From Rhodospirillaceae bacterium (GTDB lineage Bacteria; Pseudomonadota; Alphaproteobacteria; SP197), in NCBI GenBank assembly GCA_002722885.1, contig PBNE01000006.1:23690-87689 (forward strand): 64,000 nucleotides of DNA, read 5' to 3'. The notes under the pieces are model-generated. The model searched no databases. It saw only the letters and a program-made list of their open reading frames with translations, and was not told where the DNA came from. A program made the translations under genes and the position numbers. The number at the start of each line of letters is the position of its first letter. The stretch's first letter is position 1. Below are positions 18,363 to 27,931 of this stretch, in pieces.

Positions 18363-19862
18363 ATGGAGACAGCGGCACCAGCCTCCCAACCTGCGGACAA
18401 CTTGCCCGAACTGAGCGTTTCCGAGCTGTCCCGCGCGGTCAAACGCACGGTCGAGCAGGCGTTCGACCGTGTCCGCATCCGTGGCGAGATCGGCCGGGTC
18501 ACGGTGGCGGGCTCCGGCCACATCTACCTTTCCATGAAGGAAGAGAACGCGGTGCTCGACTGTGTTGCCTGGCGCAACACGGTGAACCGCCTCACGCATA
18601 TGCCCGAGCAGGGCCTGGAGATGGTCGCCACGGGGCGGCTCACGACCTATCCCGGCCGCTCCAGCTATCAGCTCGTGATCGAGAACATCGAGCCCGCCGG
18701 TGTCGGTGCCCTGATGGCGCTACTCGAACAACGGCGCAAGCAGCTTGGCGCCGAGGGCCTGTTCGATGACGAACGCAAGCAGCCAATCCCCTATCTGCCG
18801 TCCGTGATCGGGGTGATCACGTCACCGTCCGGTGCCGTGATCCGCGACATCATGCACCGCCTGCGTGACCGTTTTCCACGCCATGTTCTGCTCTGGCCCG
18901 TTGCCGTGCAGGGGGAGGCTGCCGCCGGCCAGATCGCCGAGGCGATCAACGGCTTCAATGCGATGGAACCCGGCGGCCCCGTGCCGCGACCGGATCTGCT
19001 GATCGTCGCCCGCGGCGGTGGCAGTGTAGAGGATCTCTGGGCCTTCAATGAGGAGGTCGTGGTGCGTGCGGCCGCGGCCAGCACGATCCCGCTGATCTCG
19101 GCGGTCGGGCACGAAACCGACACCACGCTGATCGACTTTGCGTCGGACCGCCGCGCGCCCACCCCCACCGCTGCCGCGGAAATGGCGGTGCCGGTGCGGG
19201 CCGAGCTCGAGGCACGCCTGCTCGAGGCCGAGGGTCGACTGGTCGGGGCTGCGGGCCGGCGACTGGAGCGCTTGCGCGGTGAGCTGCGCGGTCTCGAGCG
19301 CGGCCTGCCGCATCCGACCCGTCTCGTCGAGCAGAAGAGCCAGGACCTTGACAACGCCACCGAAAGCCTGCGCCGCGTGATGACGATGGCGTTGTCGGAA
19401 CGGCGTGGCGAGGTGCGTGATCTCGCCCACCGCCTGCGTCATCCGCGCGAGACCATCGCCGAGAAACGCGCCGCGCTGGCCCAGGTGACCGCTGCCCTGC
19501 GCCCCGCCGCGCTGGCTGACCGTCTCGCCGGCGAATCAGATCGTCTGCAACGCACCACCCGCGATCTCGGTCGTGGTTTCGCCGCACGGATGGACGAACC
19601 GCGCCGCCATCTCGATCAACTGGGCAAGCTTCTGGAAAGCCTCAGCTACCGCTCGGTACTGGAACGCGGTTACGCGGTCGTGCGGGGAGATGACGGCACG
19701 CCGCTCACCCGTGCCGCTGCGGCGACCCCGGGCACGGCTCTTGCGCTGGAGTTTGCCGACGGGTCTGTCACCGCGGTCGCCGGCGAGGGCGCGGCGCCAC
19801 CCAAACGAAAGAAGGCGCCACCCAAAAGCGCGCCACCCGGCAAACAGGGTGACTTGTTCTAG
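18363..19862 (+). CDS. xseA: Exodeoxyribonuclease VII large subunit
   Basis: The catalytic large subunit of exonuclease VII, which degrades single-stranded DNA. Start ATG 18363 gives a 499-residue protein; a TTG 18 bp upstream is possible. The N-terminal OB-fold is followed by PSVIGVITSPSGAVIRDIMH, the catalytic-core signature, then RGGGSVEDLWAFNEE and SAVGHETDTTLIDF. A long Arg/Glu-rich coiled region is followed by the terminal SYRSVLERGYAVVR motif. A Lys/Pro-rich tail ends the protein. The small subunit xseB is not in the window. Confidence 0.97.
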   Translation: METAAPASQPADNLPELSVSELSRAVKRTVEQAFDRVRIRGEIGRVTVAGSGHIYLSMKEENAVLDCVAWRNTVNRLTHMPEQGLEMVATGRLTTYPGRSSYQLVIENIEPAGVGALMALLEQRRKQLGAEGLFDDERKQPIPYLPSVIGVITSPSGAVIRDIMHRLRDRFPRHVLLWPVAVQGEAAAGQIAEAINGFNAMEPGGPVPRPDLLIVARGGGSVEDLWAFNEEVVVRAAAASTIPLISAVGHETDTTLIDFASDRRAPTPTAAAEMAVPVRAELEARLLEAEGRLVGAAGRRLERLRGELRGLERGLPHPTRLVEQKSQDLDNATESLRRVMTMALSERRGEVRDLAHRLRHPRETIAEKRAALAQVTAALRPAALADRLAGESDRLQRTTRDLGRGFAARMDEPRRHLDQLGKLLESLSYRSVLERGYAVVRGDDGTPLTRAAAATPGTALALEFADGSVTAVAGEGAAPPKRKKAPPKSAPPGKQGDLF

Positions 19863-20101
19863 GCTCAGGACCCATTAAATCACCTATGACCGGACCGGCT
19901 GAAAGGCTCCAACGTTTAAGTCGCGGCCCGGCGGTGATGGTCTCCTCTGAAGGCACACAAGCCCGCTGACGCGTTGTGGACCCGGCTTCGATCCTGAGCC
20001 GAAGTGACAGCCAAGGCCCATATGGTCATGATGGCGTCATGAAACGGTTCGCTGCACGACTGGTGCGCCTTAAAGGCAACTCCTGCAGGAGATCCTGTTT
20101 C

Positions 20102-20466
20102 ATGACCTTCAAGACGATGTTCGGACGCACTGCCTTCCTCGCGGCCGCGATGGCGTTTTCCCTGGCGACGGCATCGGAGGCCAGGGCAGCATGCGATGAT
20201 CCTGCAGGCTTCGGGGTTGACTGGTCCGGGTGCGATAAATCTCCCCTGAATCTCTCTGGACACTCGGAAAACGCAAACGCGGAATCCACGGGAACAAGTG
20301 CAGATCAGGCGACGAATGAAGGCGGCCTTCAATTGACCTATCCCGGTGTATAAACCGACGAACTCGGCGCTCTCCCGGACATCGCGATTCTGTCCGGCGC
20401 GGACTTCTACATCGTGTATTTGAGAGACGCTGACCTAGGCGCGCGCGACCTGGCCGGACGGACGGA
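20102..20466 (+). pseudogene. Decayed secreted pentapeptide-repeat protein
   Basis: The ATG at 20102 has a good ribosome site (AGGAGAT at 20087-20093) and encodes a signal peptide ending EARAA. The mature start CDDPAGFGVDWSGCDKSPLN is typical of exported pentapeptide-repeat proteins. The frame stops at TAA 20351-20353 after 83 codons. The same frame then continues with ILSGADFYIVYLRDADLGAR, recognisable A(D/N)LXX repeats, until about 20466. The stretch before the stop has lost repeat character. The most likely reading is a pentapeptide-repeat gene broken by a nonsense codon and further decay. The alternative is a short secreted peptide followed by unrelated sequence. Confidence 0.5.
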
Positions 20467-20555
20467 TATGCGCAGAAGGGTCAAAGGGAGCTTGCAACTA
20501 AGCTTCAGGCATAACCGCCTGAGCGGATACCCTGACGTTACCTCGATCAGTTTCA

Positions 20556-20736
20556 GGGTGGCTGGCCCCCTGCCCCATTTATGCTGGCTTGAATCACGGA
20601 GCGCCTCAAGGAGGTGCTTGTGATGGATGATCTGTTTCTGCTGAGCGAGGCGCAGATGTGCCGGATTGCGCCGTTCTTCCTGTTGTCCCATGGCATCCGA
20701 CGGGTTGACGACCGAAGGGTGATCAGCGGGATCTTT
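20556..20736 (+). mobile_element. 5' remnant of an IS5-family insertion sequence
   Basis: From ATG 20623, behind a strong AAGGAGG, about 38 codons read MDDLFLLSEAQMCRIAPFF then LSHGIRRVDDRRVISGI. This matches the start of IS5-group (IS427-like) transposases. The match ends abruptly at about 20736, after which the sequence is the 3' end of the aminotransferase gene on the other strand. The upstream stretch from about 20556 resembles the left end of such elements, from memory. No catalytic DDE residues, right end or target duplication remain, so the element is inert. Confidence 0.7.
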
Positions 20737-20754
20737 GCCGAACCGAGAGAAGGG

Positions 20755-22047
20755 CTATCCCGTCAGATTGCCCAGAACCTTGTCCATGGTTTCGGCCAGG
20801 AAGTCGGCCTCGGCGCGTGAGAAGGGCATGGGCGGGCGGATCTTCAGGGTGTTGTTGTGGATGCTGGCCCGGTTCATCAGGATGCCTTCGTGGCGCATCG
20901 CATTGGCGACCCGTTCGGCCAGCTCGGCATCGGACTCCTTCGTCTCCCGGTCCTTCACGAGCTCCGCCCCGAAGAACAGCCCCGATCCACGGACATCGCC
21001 GATCGCCTCGTACTTCTGGGCCAGCGTGCGCAGTCGGTCGACGGCATAGGCGCCGACGTCGTCGGCGTTCTCCCGCAGCTTCTCGTTCTCCAGCACGTCC
21101 AGTGTCGCTATCGCGGCCGCACAGGAGACCGGGTTGCCGCCAAAGGTGTTGAAGTAGCCGGTGGCTTTGCGGAAGGCTGCCAGCGTGTCGGGCGAGCTGA
21201 CGACACAGCCCACGGGATGACCGTTGGCCATGGGTTTGCCCGTGGTCACGATCTCGGGCACGATGCCGATCTTCTCGTGGCCCCACATGTGGGTGCCCGT
21301 GCGGCCGAAGCCCGGCTGGACCTCGTCGGCGATGACAATCCCGCCCGCGTCCCGGACGGCCTTCACGGCCCGGTCCAGGAAGCCGCTCGGCAGGGTCGGG
21401 AAACCCTCGTTGGCGAAGTAAGGGCACAGGATCAAGCAGGCCACGCCATGGCCTGCCGCGTTCAGCTCGGCAACAGCCTGTTCGACATGGGCCGCAAAGG
21501 CTTCGGCGAAGTCTTCGCCGGTGTCCTCGCCCAGGGGCCGGTAGCTGTCGGGTGCGGGCACAAATCGTACGAAATCAGCGCGCCCACCGATCGGCTCGCG
21601 GCCGCGTGTGAGCTGGGACACCAGCCAGGTGTTGCCGTGATAGGTGTTGTCGGTGGCGATGATACCCATGTTGCCGGTTGCCGCCTGGGCCATGCGCAGC
21701 GCGATGTCGTTCGCCTCGCTGCCGGTGCACGTCATGATCGCGGTTGAAAGATCGTCACCCAGATGCCCGGTCAGCCGCTCGACATAGGCCAGGATCGTCT
21801 CATGCAAATAGCGCGTGTGGGTGTTGAGCGTGGCCGCCTGCTTTGCGATGGCCTCGGCAACATGGGGATGGCAGTGCCCGACATGGGGCACGTTGTTATA
21901 GCAATCGAGATATTTGCGACCGTCAGCATCCCACAGCCAGACACCCTCACCCTTCACCAGGTGAACCGGCTCGTCATAGAAGGTCGGCAGGTTCGGCCCC
22001 AAGAGTTCGGCGCGGCGTTCAACCAGTGTTGCGACCTCCTGCGGCAT
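20755..22047 (-). CDS. Class III pyridoxal-phosphate aminotransferase
   Basis: A fold-type I PLP enzyme of 430 residues. Signatures are NVPHVGHCHP, TGSEANDIALRMA, YHGNT, IADEVQPGFGRTG and the PLP-lysine region VTTGKPMANGHPVG. The start at 22047 is supported by GGGGAGA six bases upstream; a Met ten codons earlier is less likely. The ADEVQ and TGKPMANG patterns resemble the alanine-glyoxylate (AGXT2-like) and ethanolamine-phosphate lyase branch rather than GABA aminotransferases. The substrate cannot be fixed from sequence. It lies downstream of the lipid A genes on the same strand, 62 bp after lpxL, possibly as an independent unit. Confidence 0.85.
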   Translation of the reverse strand: MPQEVATLVERRAELLGPNLPTFYDEPVHLVKGEGVWLWDADGRKYLDCYNNVPHVGHCHPHVAEAIAKQAATLNTHTRYLHETILAYVERLTGHLGDDLSTAIMTCTGSEANDIALRMAQAATGNMGIIATDNTYHGNTWLVSQLTRGREPIGGRADFVRFVPAPDSYRPLGEDTGEDFAEAFAAHVEQAVAELNAAGHGVACLILCPYFANEGFPTLPSGFLDRAVKAVRDAGGIVIADEVQPGFGRTGTHMWGHEKIGIVPEIVTTGKPMANGHPVGCVVSSPDTLAAFRKATGYFNTFGGNPVSCAAAIATLDVLENEKLRENADDVGAYAVDRLRTLAQKYEAIGDVRGSGLFFGAELVKDRETKESDAELAERVANAMRHEGILMNRASIHNNTLKIRPPMPFSRAEADFLAETMDKVLGNLTG

Positions 22048-22109
22048 GACACATCTCCCCTTTGCGTTCGGGAGCACCCTAGCGCGGGCTCACCGCCGCC
22101 GCCATGGGA

Positions 22110-22973
22110 TCAGTCGGGCCAGCGACGGTGCATCCAGAGCCATTGGCCGGGATGGGCACGGATCCAGTCCTCGAAGATGCCGTTGATGGCCAGGAGTGTG
22201 GCGCAGACATCGGTGTCCCTGTCGCCCGTCTTTTCGATCTCGACGGGCTTGAAGACGTGGACGGCAAAGTGCGCATCGGGCTGACGCAGCACACGGACGG
22301 GATAGAGCGGCACGTCATACTTCAGGGCCAGCTCGGCTAGGGCCGGCGCGGTCATGGCGTCACGGCCGAAGAACGGGATCGCCACGCCCTCGTTGAACTT
22401 CTGGTCGGCCAGGATGGCAATGGCGCCCTTGTTGCGGATGGCCGCCAGCAGGGCGCGGGCGCCTTCTCGTCCCTTCGGCACCCAGGTTCCGCCGCGCTTC
22501 TCGCGCCAGTGCTGGATGATCGCTTCGGAATAGGGGTTGCTCGCCTCGCGATAGACCAGGGTGAGCGGCACACCCTTCTGGGTCGCCAGCAGGGTCGGGA
22601 TCTCGAAGTTGCCGAAATGGGCGTTGAAATAGATCGCCGGGTAGGTGATCGCGTCGAGGTCCATGTCCGAGGTCACCGTGACCCGGGCGCCGCCGTAGAC
22701 GTCGATCTCGTGCAGGAACGGCATTTCACCCATGTAGCGGCCGATCGTGTCCCACATCTCGTCGATGATGGCGTCGACTTCTTCGGCCGACTGTTCCGGC
22801 ATGGCCGCGGTGATGTTGCGCCGGGCGATGCGGTTCTTGCCGCTCGCGAACCGGCCAACCAGACGGCCCATCCAGCCGCCGAGCGCCGAGGCCTTCTCGA
22901 TCCCCAAAAGCCGGCACACCCACAGCAGAAGCCGGAGCAAGCCCGCTTCGCATCTGTGGCGCAGCGCCCTCAC
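22110..22973 (-). CDS. lpxL: Lipid A late acyltransferase (LpxL/HtrB family)
   Basis: Transfers a secondary acyl chain to Kdo-lipid A at the inner membrane. The 287-residue protein has an N-terminal hydrophobic anchor and the acyltransferase motif NAHFGNFE, an H(X)4E pair at His119 and Glu124. The second signature, ILADQKFNEGVAIPFFG, and a terminal WLWMHRRW box are also present. Which acyl chain and position it uses is unknown. The start overlaps the lpxK stop by 4 bp, so it follows lpxK in the same operon. Confidence 0.87.
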   Translation of the reverse strand: MRALRHRCEAGLLRLLLWVCRLLGIEKASALGGWMGRLVGRFASGKNRIARRNITAAMPEQSAEEVDAIIDEMWDTIGRYMGEMPFLHEIDVYGGARVTVTSDMDLDAITYPAIYFNAHFGNFEIPTLLATQKGVPLTLVYREASNPYSEAIIQHWREKRGGTWVPKGREGARALLAAIRNKGAIAILADQKFNEGVAIPFFGRDAMTAPALAELALKYDVPLYPVRVLRQPDAHFAVHVFKPVEIEKTGDRDTDVCATLLAINGIFEDWIRAHPGQWLWMHRRWPD

Positions 22974-23956
22974 AATCCGTGGTGGGGCTTGAGCGGCAGC
23001 AGGAGGCCGTCCAGCGCCTCGGTGTCGTCGAAGACCAGATCGACCGCGACCGTCTCGACCAGCGGTCGCGTGTCGGCATCCAGACGCATCCAGTCCTTGC
23101 GTGTGGTGACAAGGCGGGCGCCCAGGGTGTGGGCCTCTTCGAGCATGCCGGTGATTTCCATGGCGTTGTACACGTGGTGGTCCGGGAAGCTGCGAGACTT
23201 CAACACGACGGCCCCTAGCTCTTCCATGGTCTGGAAGAACTTGGCCGGCCGCGCGATCCCGGCAAAGGCGAAGATGGTCGCACCGTCAAAGGCCATGGCC
23301 TCGGGACGCGGCTGCAGCCGCCCGCTCAGCACCACACGCCCATCGCCTGCGCAGCGCTGTGCCAGACCATGGCTGTCTTCGCCGATCAACACAACGGCCC
23401 GCACCTTGGCCAGGGCATCGTCCAGGGTTTCGCGCAGCGGGCCTACCGGCATGACGTGCCCGTTGCCCAGGCCGGCCGGACCGTCGATCACAAGGAATGA
23501 CAAGTCGCGGGCCAACGACGGGTTCTGCAGGCCGTCGTCCATGACCAGAATGTCGGCATCGTCGGCGAGCGCGCGGATCGCGCTGGCATTGCGGTCTCCG
23601 CCGACCCAGACCGTGGCGTGGCGCGCCAGCAGCAAGGCTTCATCACCCACGTCGTGGGCTGTGTGGATTTCGAGATCGACCTTGACCGGACCCTCGAGTT
23701 TGCCGCCGTAACCGCGCGTCAGAACATGCGGCCACCATCCCTGCGCCGAAAGCCGCTCCGCCAGAGCGATCGCGGTCGGTGTCTTGCCTGCGCCGCCTGC
23801 AGTGACATTGCCGACACAGATGACCGGCACGGGCATGTGCGCGGGCTTGTGTGTTGCCTGCCTGATGCGGGTCACTAGCGTCCAGATCGCTGCAAACGGA
23901 CGCAGAAGCTGAATGATCGCACCATGACCATCCCAGAAATCCGGCCGCATGATCAT
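22970..23956 (-). CDS. lpxK: Tetraacyldisaccharide 4'-kinase
   Basis: Phosphorylates the 4' position of the lipid A precursor on the cytoplasmic face of the inner membrane. The 328-residue length is normal. An N-terminal hydrophobic helix is followed by the P-loop GNVTAGGAGKT at 49-59. HVLTRGYGG, DDADILVMDDGLQNPSL and FAGIARPAKFF follow, all typical of LpxK. It overlaps waaA upstream and lpxL downstream by 4 bp each. Confidence 0.97.
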   Translation of the reverse strand: MIMRPDFWDGHGAIIQLLRPFAAIWTLVTRIRQATHKPAHMPVPVICVGNVTAGGAGKTPTAIALAERLSAQGWWPHVLTRGYGGKLEGPVKVDLEIHTAHDVGDEALLLARHATVWVGGDRNASAIRALADDADILVMDDGLQNPSLARDLSFLVIDGPAGLGNGHVMPVGPLRETLDDALAKVRAVVLIGEDSHGLAQRCAGDGRVVLSGRLQPRPEAMAFDGATIFAFAGIARPAKFFQTMEELGAVVLKSRSFPDHHVYNAMEITGMLEEAHTLGARLVTTRKDWMRLDADTRPLVETVAVDLVFDDTEALDGLLLPLKPHHGL

Positions 23957-25218
23957 TGCGACTCCAGAACCGGGGCCAGCGCGTCCAGCGTGGCATCCAG
24001 AATGCCGGCCGCATCGGCCTGGGCTTTCGCACGGGCCTTGCCGCCGATGGTCTCCAGCGCTTCGGACTGGCCGACCAGCTTGCCAACCAGCGTGGCCAGC
24101 GTTTCCTCGTTGGCAACCTGCACCGCTCCTCCGGCGGTCAGCAATCCTTCGGCCGCCTGGGTGAAGTTCTCCATATGCGGTCCGAACAGAACGGCGCGGC
24201 TGAGCAGAGCGGGCTCGCGCGGGTTGTGACCGCCTTCATGCAGCAGAGACTTGCCAACGAAAACCGGATTGCCCAGCTGCAGGTAGAGCCCCATCTCGCC
24301 CATGCTGTCGCCCAGAAAGACGTCGGCGCTGGGTCCGGGCAACTCGTTGCGTGAGCGCCGCACAACACCCAGGCCACGGTCGGACAGCTCGGTTTCGATG
24401 GCGTCACCCCGGTCGGCATGGCGCGGCACGATCACGGTCAGCAGACCCGGCACACGGGGCGCAAGACGGCGATGGACCTCGCCCGCCACGATTTCCTCGC
24501 CCTGGTGTGTGCTCACGGCCGTCCAGACGGGCCGGTTGCCGATGGCCTCGCGAACGCGCGCCAGGGCGTCACTGTCGGTAGAAAGCGGTGTGGCGACAGC
24601 CTTGAGATCGCCGGCCATTGTGACGTTGCGTGCGCCCAGAGCGGTCAGGCGCGCGCCGTCGGCCTCGCTCTGGGCCAGCACGACATCAAAGCCGCCGACC
24701 ATGGTGCGCGCCAGCGATGGCAGCCGACGCCAGCGGGCAAAGGATCGGGGTGACATGCGGCCATTGACCAAAGCGGTCGGAATGCCGCGTCGCTGGGTCT
24801 CGGCCAGCAGGTTGGGCCACAGCTCGGATTCGACCCAAAGTGCGGCGTCGGGGCGCCAGCGATCCAGGAAGCGTGCCACCGCACGGGGGCCGTCGAGCGG
24901 GGCATACTGGTGAAAGCAGCCATCGGGTAGGCGGCGCGCCATGATTCCGGCCGAGGTCGTTGTCCCGGTCGTCACCATGACCGTGGCGCCGGTCGCAAGG
25001 TGCAGCCGTTCGATGACAGGCAGAACCGAGAGGGATTCGCCGACACTGGCGGCATGGACCCAGACCAGCCGGCCTTCAGGTCTGGCGCCGGTGCCGCGTC
25101 CCAGCTTCTCGTGAAGCCGTGATTCGTCTTCCTTGCCGCGCCACAGTCGCGCCTGAAGAAGCAGTGGCGCTGCCGGTTCGGCGAGGGTCGTCAGGGCACG
25201 GTAGAGCCCAGCCATCAT
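23953..25218 (-). CDS. waaA: 3-deoxy-D-manno-octulosonic acid transferase
   Basis: A GT30 glycosyltransferase adding Kdo to lipid IVA from CMP-Kdo. The 421-residue protein has the N-terminal membrane anchor, WVHAASVGESLSVLPVI, ESELWPNLL and a C-terminal EPALLSRAVLFGPHMENF donor-binding region. Whether one or two Kdo residues are added cannot be told. It sits between msbA, 22 bp upstream, and lpxK, with which it overlaps. Confidence 0.96.
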   Translation of the reverse strand: MMAGLYRALTTLAEPAAPLLLQARLWRGKEDESRLHEKLGRGTGARPEGRLVWVHAASVGESLSVLPVIERLHLATGATVMVTTGTTTSAGIMARRLPDGCFHQYAPLDGPRAVARFLDRWRPDAALWVESELWPNLLAETQRRGIPTALVNGRMSPRSFARWRRLPSLARTMVGGFDVVLAQSEADGARLTALGARNVTMAGDLKAVATPLSTDSDALARVREAIGNRPVWTAVSTHQGEEIVAGEVHRRLAPRVPGLLTVIVPRHADRGDAIETELSDRGLGVVRRSRNELPGPSADVFLGDSMGEMGLYLQLGNPVFVGKSLLHEGGHNPREPALLSRAVLFGPHMENFTQAAEGLLTAGGAVQVANEETLATLVGKLVGQSEALETIGGKARAKAQADAAGILDATLDALAPVLESQ

Positions 25219-25240
25219 CCCTGATCTCCGGTGCGCAGCA

Positions 25241-27034
25241 TCAGGCGTCGGCTGCTGCGGGGAAGGACAGAGGCTCGTGGCCGCCCTGCAGGCTGCGCAG
25301 ATGGGCGTAAAGGCCGCCGCGCGCGCTGAGCTCGGCGTGGCTGCCGGATTCCACTACCTCACCGTCGTTCATGACGTGGATGACATCGGCATCGGCGATG
25401 GTCGAAAGGCGGTGAGCGACGACCAGGGTGGTCCGGCCTTCGGCCAGCCGCGACAGGGCCGCCTGGACCTGCCGTTCACTTTCGGAATCAAGCGCGCTGG
25501 TCGCCTCGTCGAGCAGCAGGATCGGTGCGTCACGCAGGATGGCGCGGGCGATGGAGATGCGCTGGCGCTGCCCGCCCGAGACCTTGATCCCGGATTCACC
25601 GACCACTGTGTCGTAGCCCTGTGGCATGTCCATGATGAAGTCGTGGGCGGCGGCATCGCGCGCGGCATCCTCGATCTCGGCCTGGCTCGCATCCATGCGG
25701 CCATAGGCAATGTTAGCCCCGATCGTGTCGTTGAACAGTGCGACCTCCTGGCTGACGATCGCGATGTTCGCGCGCAGGCTTTCCAGCGTCACATCACGCA
25801 CATCGGTCCCGTCGATCCGCACCGCGCCGTCGCCGACGTCATAGAAGCGCGGAATCAGGTTCAGCACGGTCGACTTGCCCGCGCCCGACGGGCCCACCAG
25901 CGCTGCGGTCTTGCCGGCCGGAACCTCGATCGAGACCCCGTTCAGCGCGGTAACCTCGCCGTAGGTGAAGCTGACGTTCTCCAGCGTCACCGAGGCCTGC
26001 GTCACCTTGAGCGCACCGACATCGGGCCGGTTGGTGATGGTGGGTTCGATATCGATCAGATCGAACACCCGTTGGGCCGCGGCCAGGCCCTCCTGAAGGT
26101 GGTTGTTGAGCTTGGCAAAGTTTTTGAGCGGCTGGTAGGCCAGCAACAGCGCGGTGATGAAGCTGAAGAAGGCGCCCGCGGTGGTCTCGCCCGCGATCAC
26201 CTGGCCGCCGCCGTAGACGATGATCGTGGCAATCGCGACACCTGCTAGCATCTCCATGATCGGTGAGATCGCCGCCTTGGCTCGCATGGTCTTGAAGATG
26301 CGCAGGAACAGTGCGTCGATCCGCGTGCGCGCCCGTTCGGTCTCGTGGTCTTCCTGGCCGTAGGCCTTGATGTGGCGGATGCCTCGGAAGGTCTCCGACA
26401 TGAAGCCGGTGACCTGCTCCAGCTCGGCCCAGGCCAGGCTGGCCCGCTTCCGGACCTTCCGTCCGATGGCCGAGACCGGAAAGAAGGCCAGCGGGAAGAC
26501 GAAGAAGGCGATCAGAGCCAGCGTCCAGTCCTGGTAGAACATCAGCGTGACCAGGAAGATCAGAGTCAGGATGTCCTTGGCCATGGCGGTCAGAGTGTTG
26601 GCCACGGCATCGCGCATCAGGTCGACATTGTTCATGCAACCGGCGATCAGTTCGCCGGTCGACGCACCGTGGAAAAATGCGAGATCGGCGCGCAGCAGGC
26701 TTTCGAACACACGCTGACGGATGTCAGCCACGATCCGCATCGAGACCTGGGCCATGATCACGGTCTGGGCGTAGTCCGCCATGCCCTTGATGGCAAACAC
26801 GGCCAGCACGGCGATGGTGATCGCCATGAGCCGGCTGTGGTCCTTTTCGATGAAGACCTCGTCCAGGATCGGCTGGACCAGCCAGGCATAGGCCGCTGTC
26901 GTGGCTGCCACGAGCCCCATGAACACCACGGCCAGCAGCATCTGCGGGATGTAGCGCCTGATATGTTCACGCAACAGCCGCCCGACAATGACCTTCGTCG
27001 GCAGATGTGTGGTGCCGGATTGGTTCATGTTCAT
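25241..27034 (-). CDS. msbA: Lipid A export ABC transporter (MsbA type)
   Basis: A half-transporter of 597 residues: six predicted membrane helices in the N-terminal half and an ATPase domain in the C-terminal half. The Walker A is GPSGAGKST, the signature VSGGQRQRIS, the Walker B ILLLDEATSALD and the switch histidine is in VAHRLST. Its position directly upstream of waaA, lpxK and lpxL strongly suggests flipping of lipid A-core across the inner membrane. The ABC sequence alone would also allow another lipid or peptide exporter. Confidence 0.9.
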   Translation of the reverse strand: MNMNQSGTTHLPTKVIVGRLLREHIRRYIPQMLLAVVFMGLVAATTAAYAWLVQPILDEVFIEKDHSRLMAITIAVLAVFAIKGMADYAQTVIMAQVSMRIVADIRQRVFESLLRADLAFFHGASTGELIAGCMNNVDLMRDAVANTLTAMAKDILTLIFLVTLMFYQDWTLALIAFFVFPLAFFPVSAIGRKVRKRASLAWAELEQVTGFMSETFRGIRHIKAYGQEDHETERARTRIDALFLRIFKTMRAKAAISPIMEMLAGVAIATIIVYGGGQVIAGETTAGAFFSFITALLLAYQPLKNFAKLNNHLQEGLAAAQRVFDLIDIEPTITNRPDVGALKVTQASVTLENVSFTYGEVTALNGVSIEVPAGKTAALVGPSGAGKSTVLNLIPRFYDVGDGAVRIDGTDVRDVTLESLRANIAIVSQEVALFNDTIGANIAYGRMDASQAEIEDAARDAAAHDFIMDMPQGYDTVVGESGIKVSGGQRQRISIARAILRDAPILLLDEATSALDSESERQVQAALSRLAEGRTTLVVAHRLSTIADADVIHVMNDGEVVESGSHAELSARGGLYAHLRSLQGGHEPLSFPAAADA

Positions 27035-27132
27035 TCCACCGGATTGTCATCCGGTTGCCGTTCAAGTGCCTGTTATAGCGCAGTTTTGCCCGGATCGGAA
27101 TCACCCGGCCCTGGGTTGGGACAGCAGGGCTG

Positions 27133-27924
27133 TCAGTCGATTCGGGTCACCACATCGACCAGGGCGGCGTGGAGCCCAGGGTTGGCGGCAATCAGGGAGG
27201 TCTGGCGCGCGCTGGCTCCGTTGTAGCGGTAGCCCGTTCCCGCGCGGTCGGTAGCCAGGCCACCGGCTTCTTCGACAATCAGATCGGCGGCCGCGAGATC
27301 CCAGTCACTTTTGGGGCCGAGCGACAGGGTTGCGTCGTAATCTCCGCAGGCGACCAGCGCCATGCGATAGGCCACCGAGTTCACGGCATCGTAGCTTTCC
27401 GGTTTCACGTTCATGGCTTCGATCGTGCGTTTGATCATCCGTGCGCTGGCCAAAAGGCGGGCGCCGTCAAAGCCGTCACGGTCGGAAACGGAGATCGTCA
27501 CACCGTTGCGTCGGGCGCCGCCGCACAGGGTTGCCTCGAAAAACTCATCGGTGGCCGGGTTGAAGACACAGCCCGAGACCGGACGGCCGTTGGCCACGAG
27601 TGCTGCGGCCACGGTGAACTCCGGGCGTTCCTCCAGAAAGGCGCGGGTTCCGTCGATCGGATCGATGATCCACAGCACCGGCTGGTTGAGCCGGGTGTCG
27701 TTGTCTTCCGTTTCTTCCGAAAGCCAGCCGTAGTCAGGTCGCTGCCCGGTCAGGCGCTCCTTGAGCAGCGCATCGACCGCGAGGTCGGCCTCGCTGACGG
27801 GATCGCCCTTGCCCTTGGTCCACTGCTCGGGTTTGGCCCGGAAGTAGGACAGTGCCAGGGCACCGGCTTCCACAACAGCCTCACGCAGCAGCGCGTGATC
27901 GGCTGCCAGATCAAAGGTGGTCAT
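27133..27924 (-). CDS. cysQ: 3'(2'),5'-bisphosphate nucleotidase / inositol-monophosphatase family
   Basis: A Mg-dependent, Li-sensitive phosphatase fold of 263 residues. The metal ligands are visible as SEET (69-72), DPIDGT (88-93) and the distal SDWDLAAADL. CysQ removes phosphate from PAP produced during sulfate assimilation. Other inositol-monophosphatase-like activities are possible. The gene starts 7 bp after the pmbA stop, a linkage widely seen in alphaproteobacteria. Confidence 0.9.
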   Translation of the reverse strand: MTTFDLAADHALLREAVVEAGALALSYFRAKPEQWTKGKGDPVSEADLAVDALLKERLTGQRPDYGWLSEETEDNDTRLNQPVLWIIDPIDGTRAFLEERPEFTVAAALVANGRPVSGCVFNPATDEFFEATLCGGARRNGVTISVSDRDGFDGARLLASARMIKRTIEAMNVKPESYDAVNSVAYRMALVACGDYDATLSLGPKSDWDLAAADLIVEEAGGLATDRAGTGYRYNGASARQTSLIAANPGLHAALVDVVTRID

Positions 27925-27931
27925 GCCGGGC

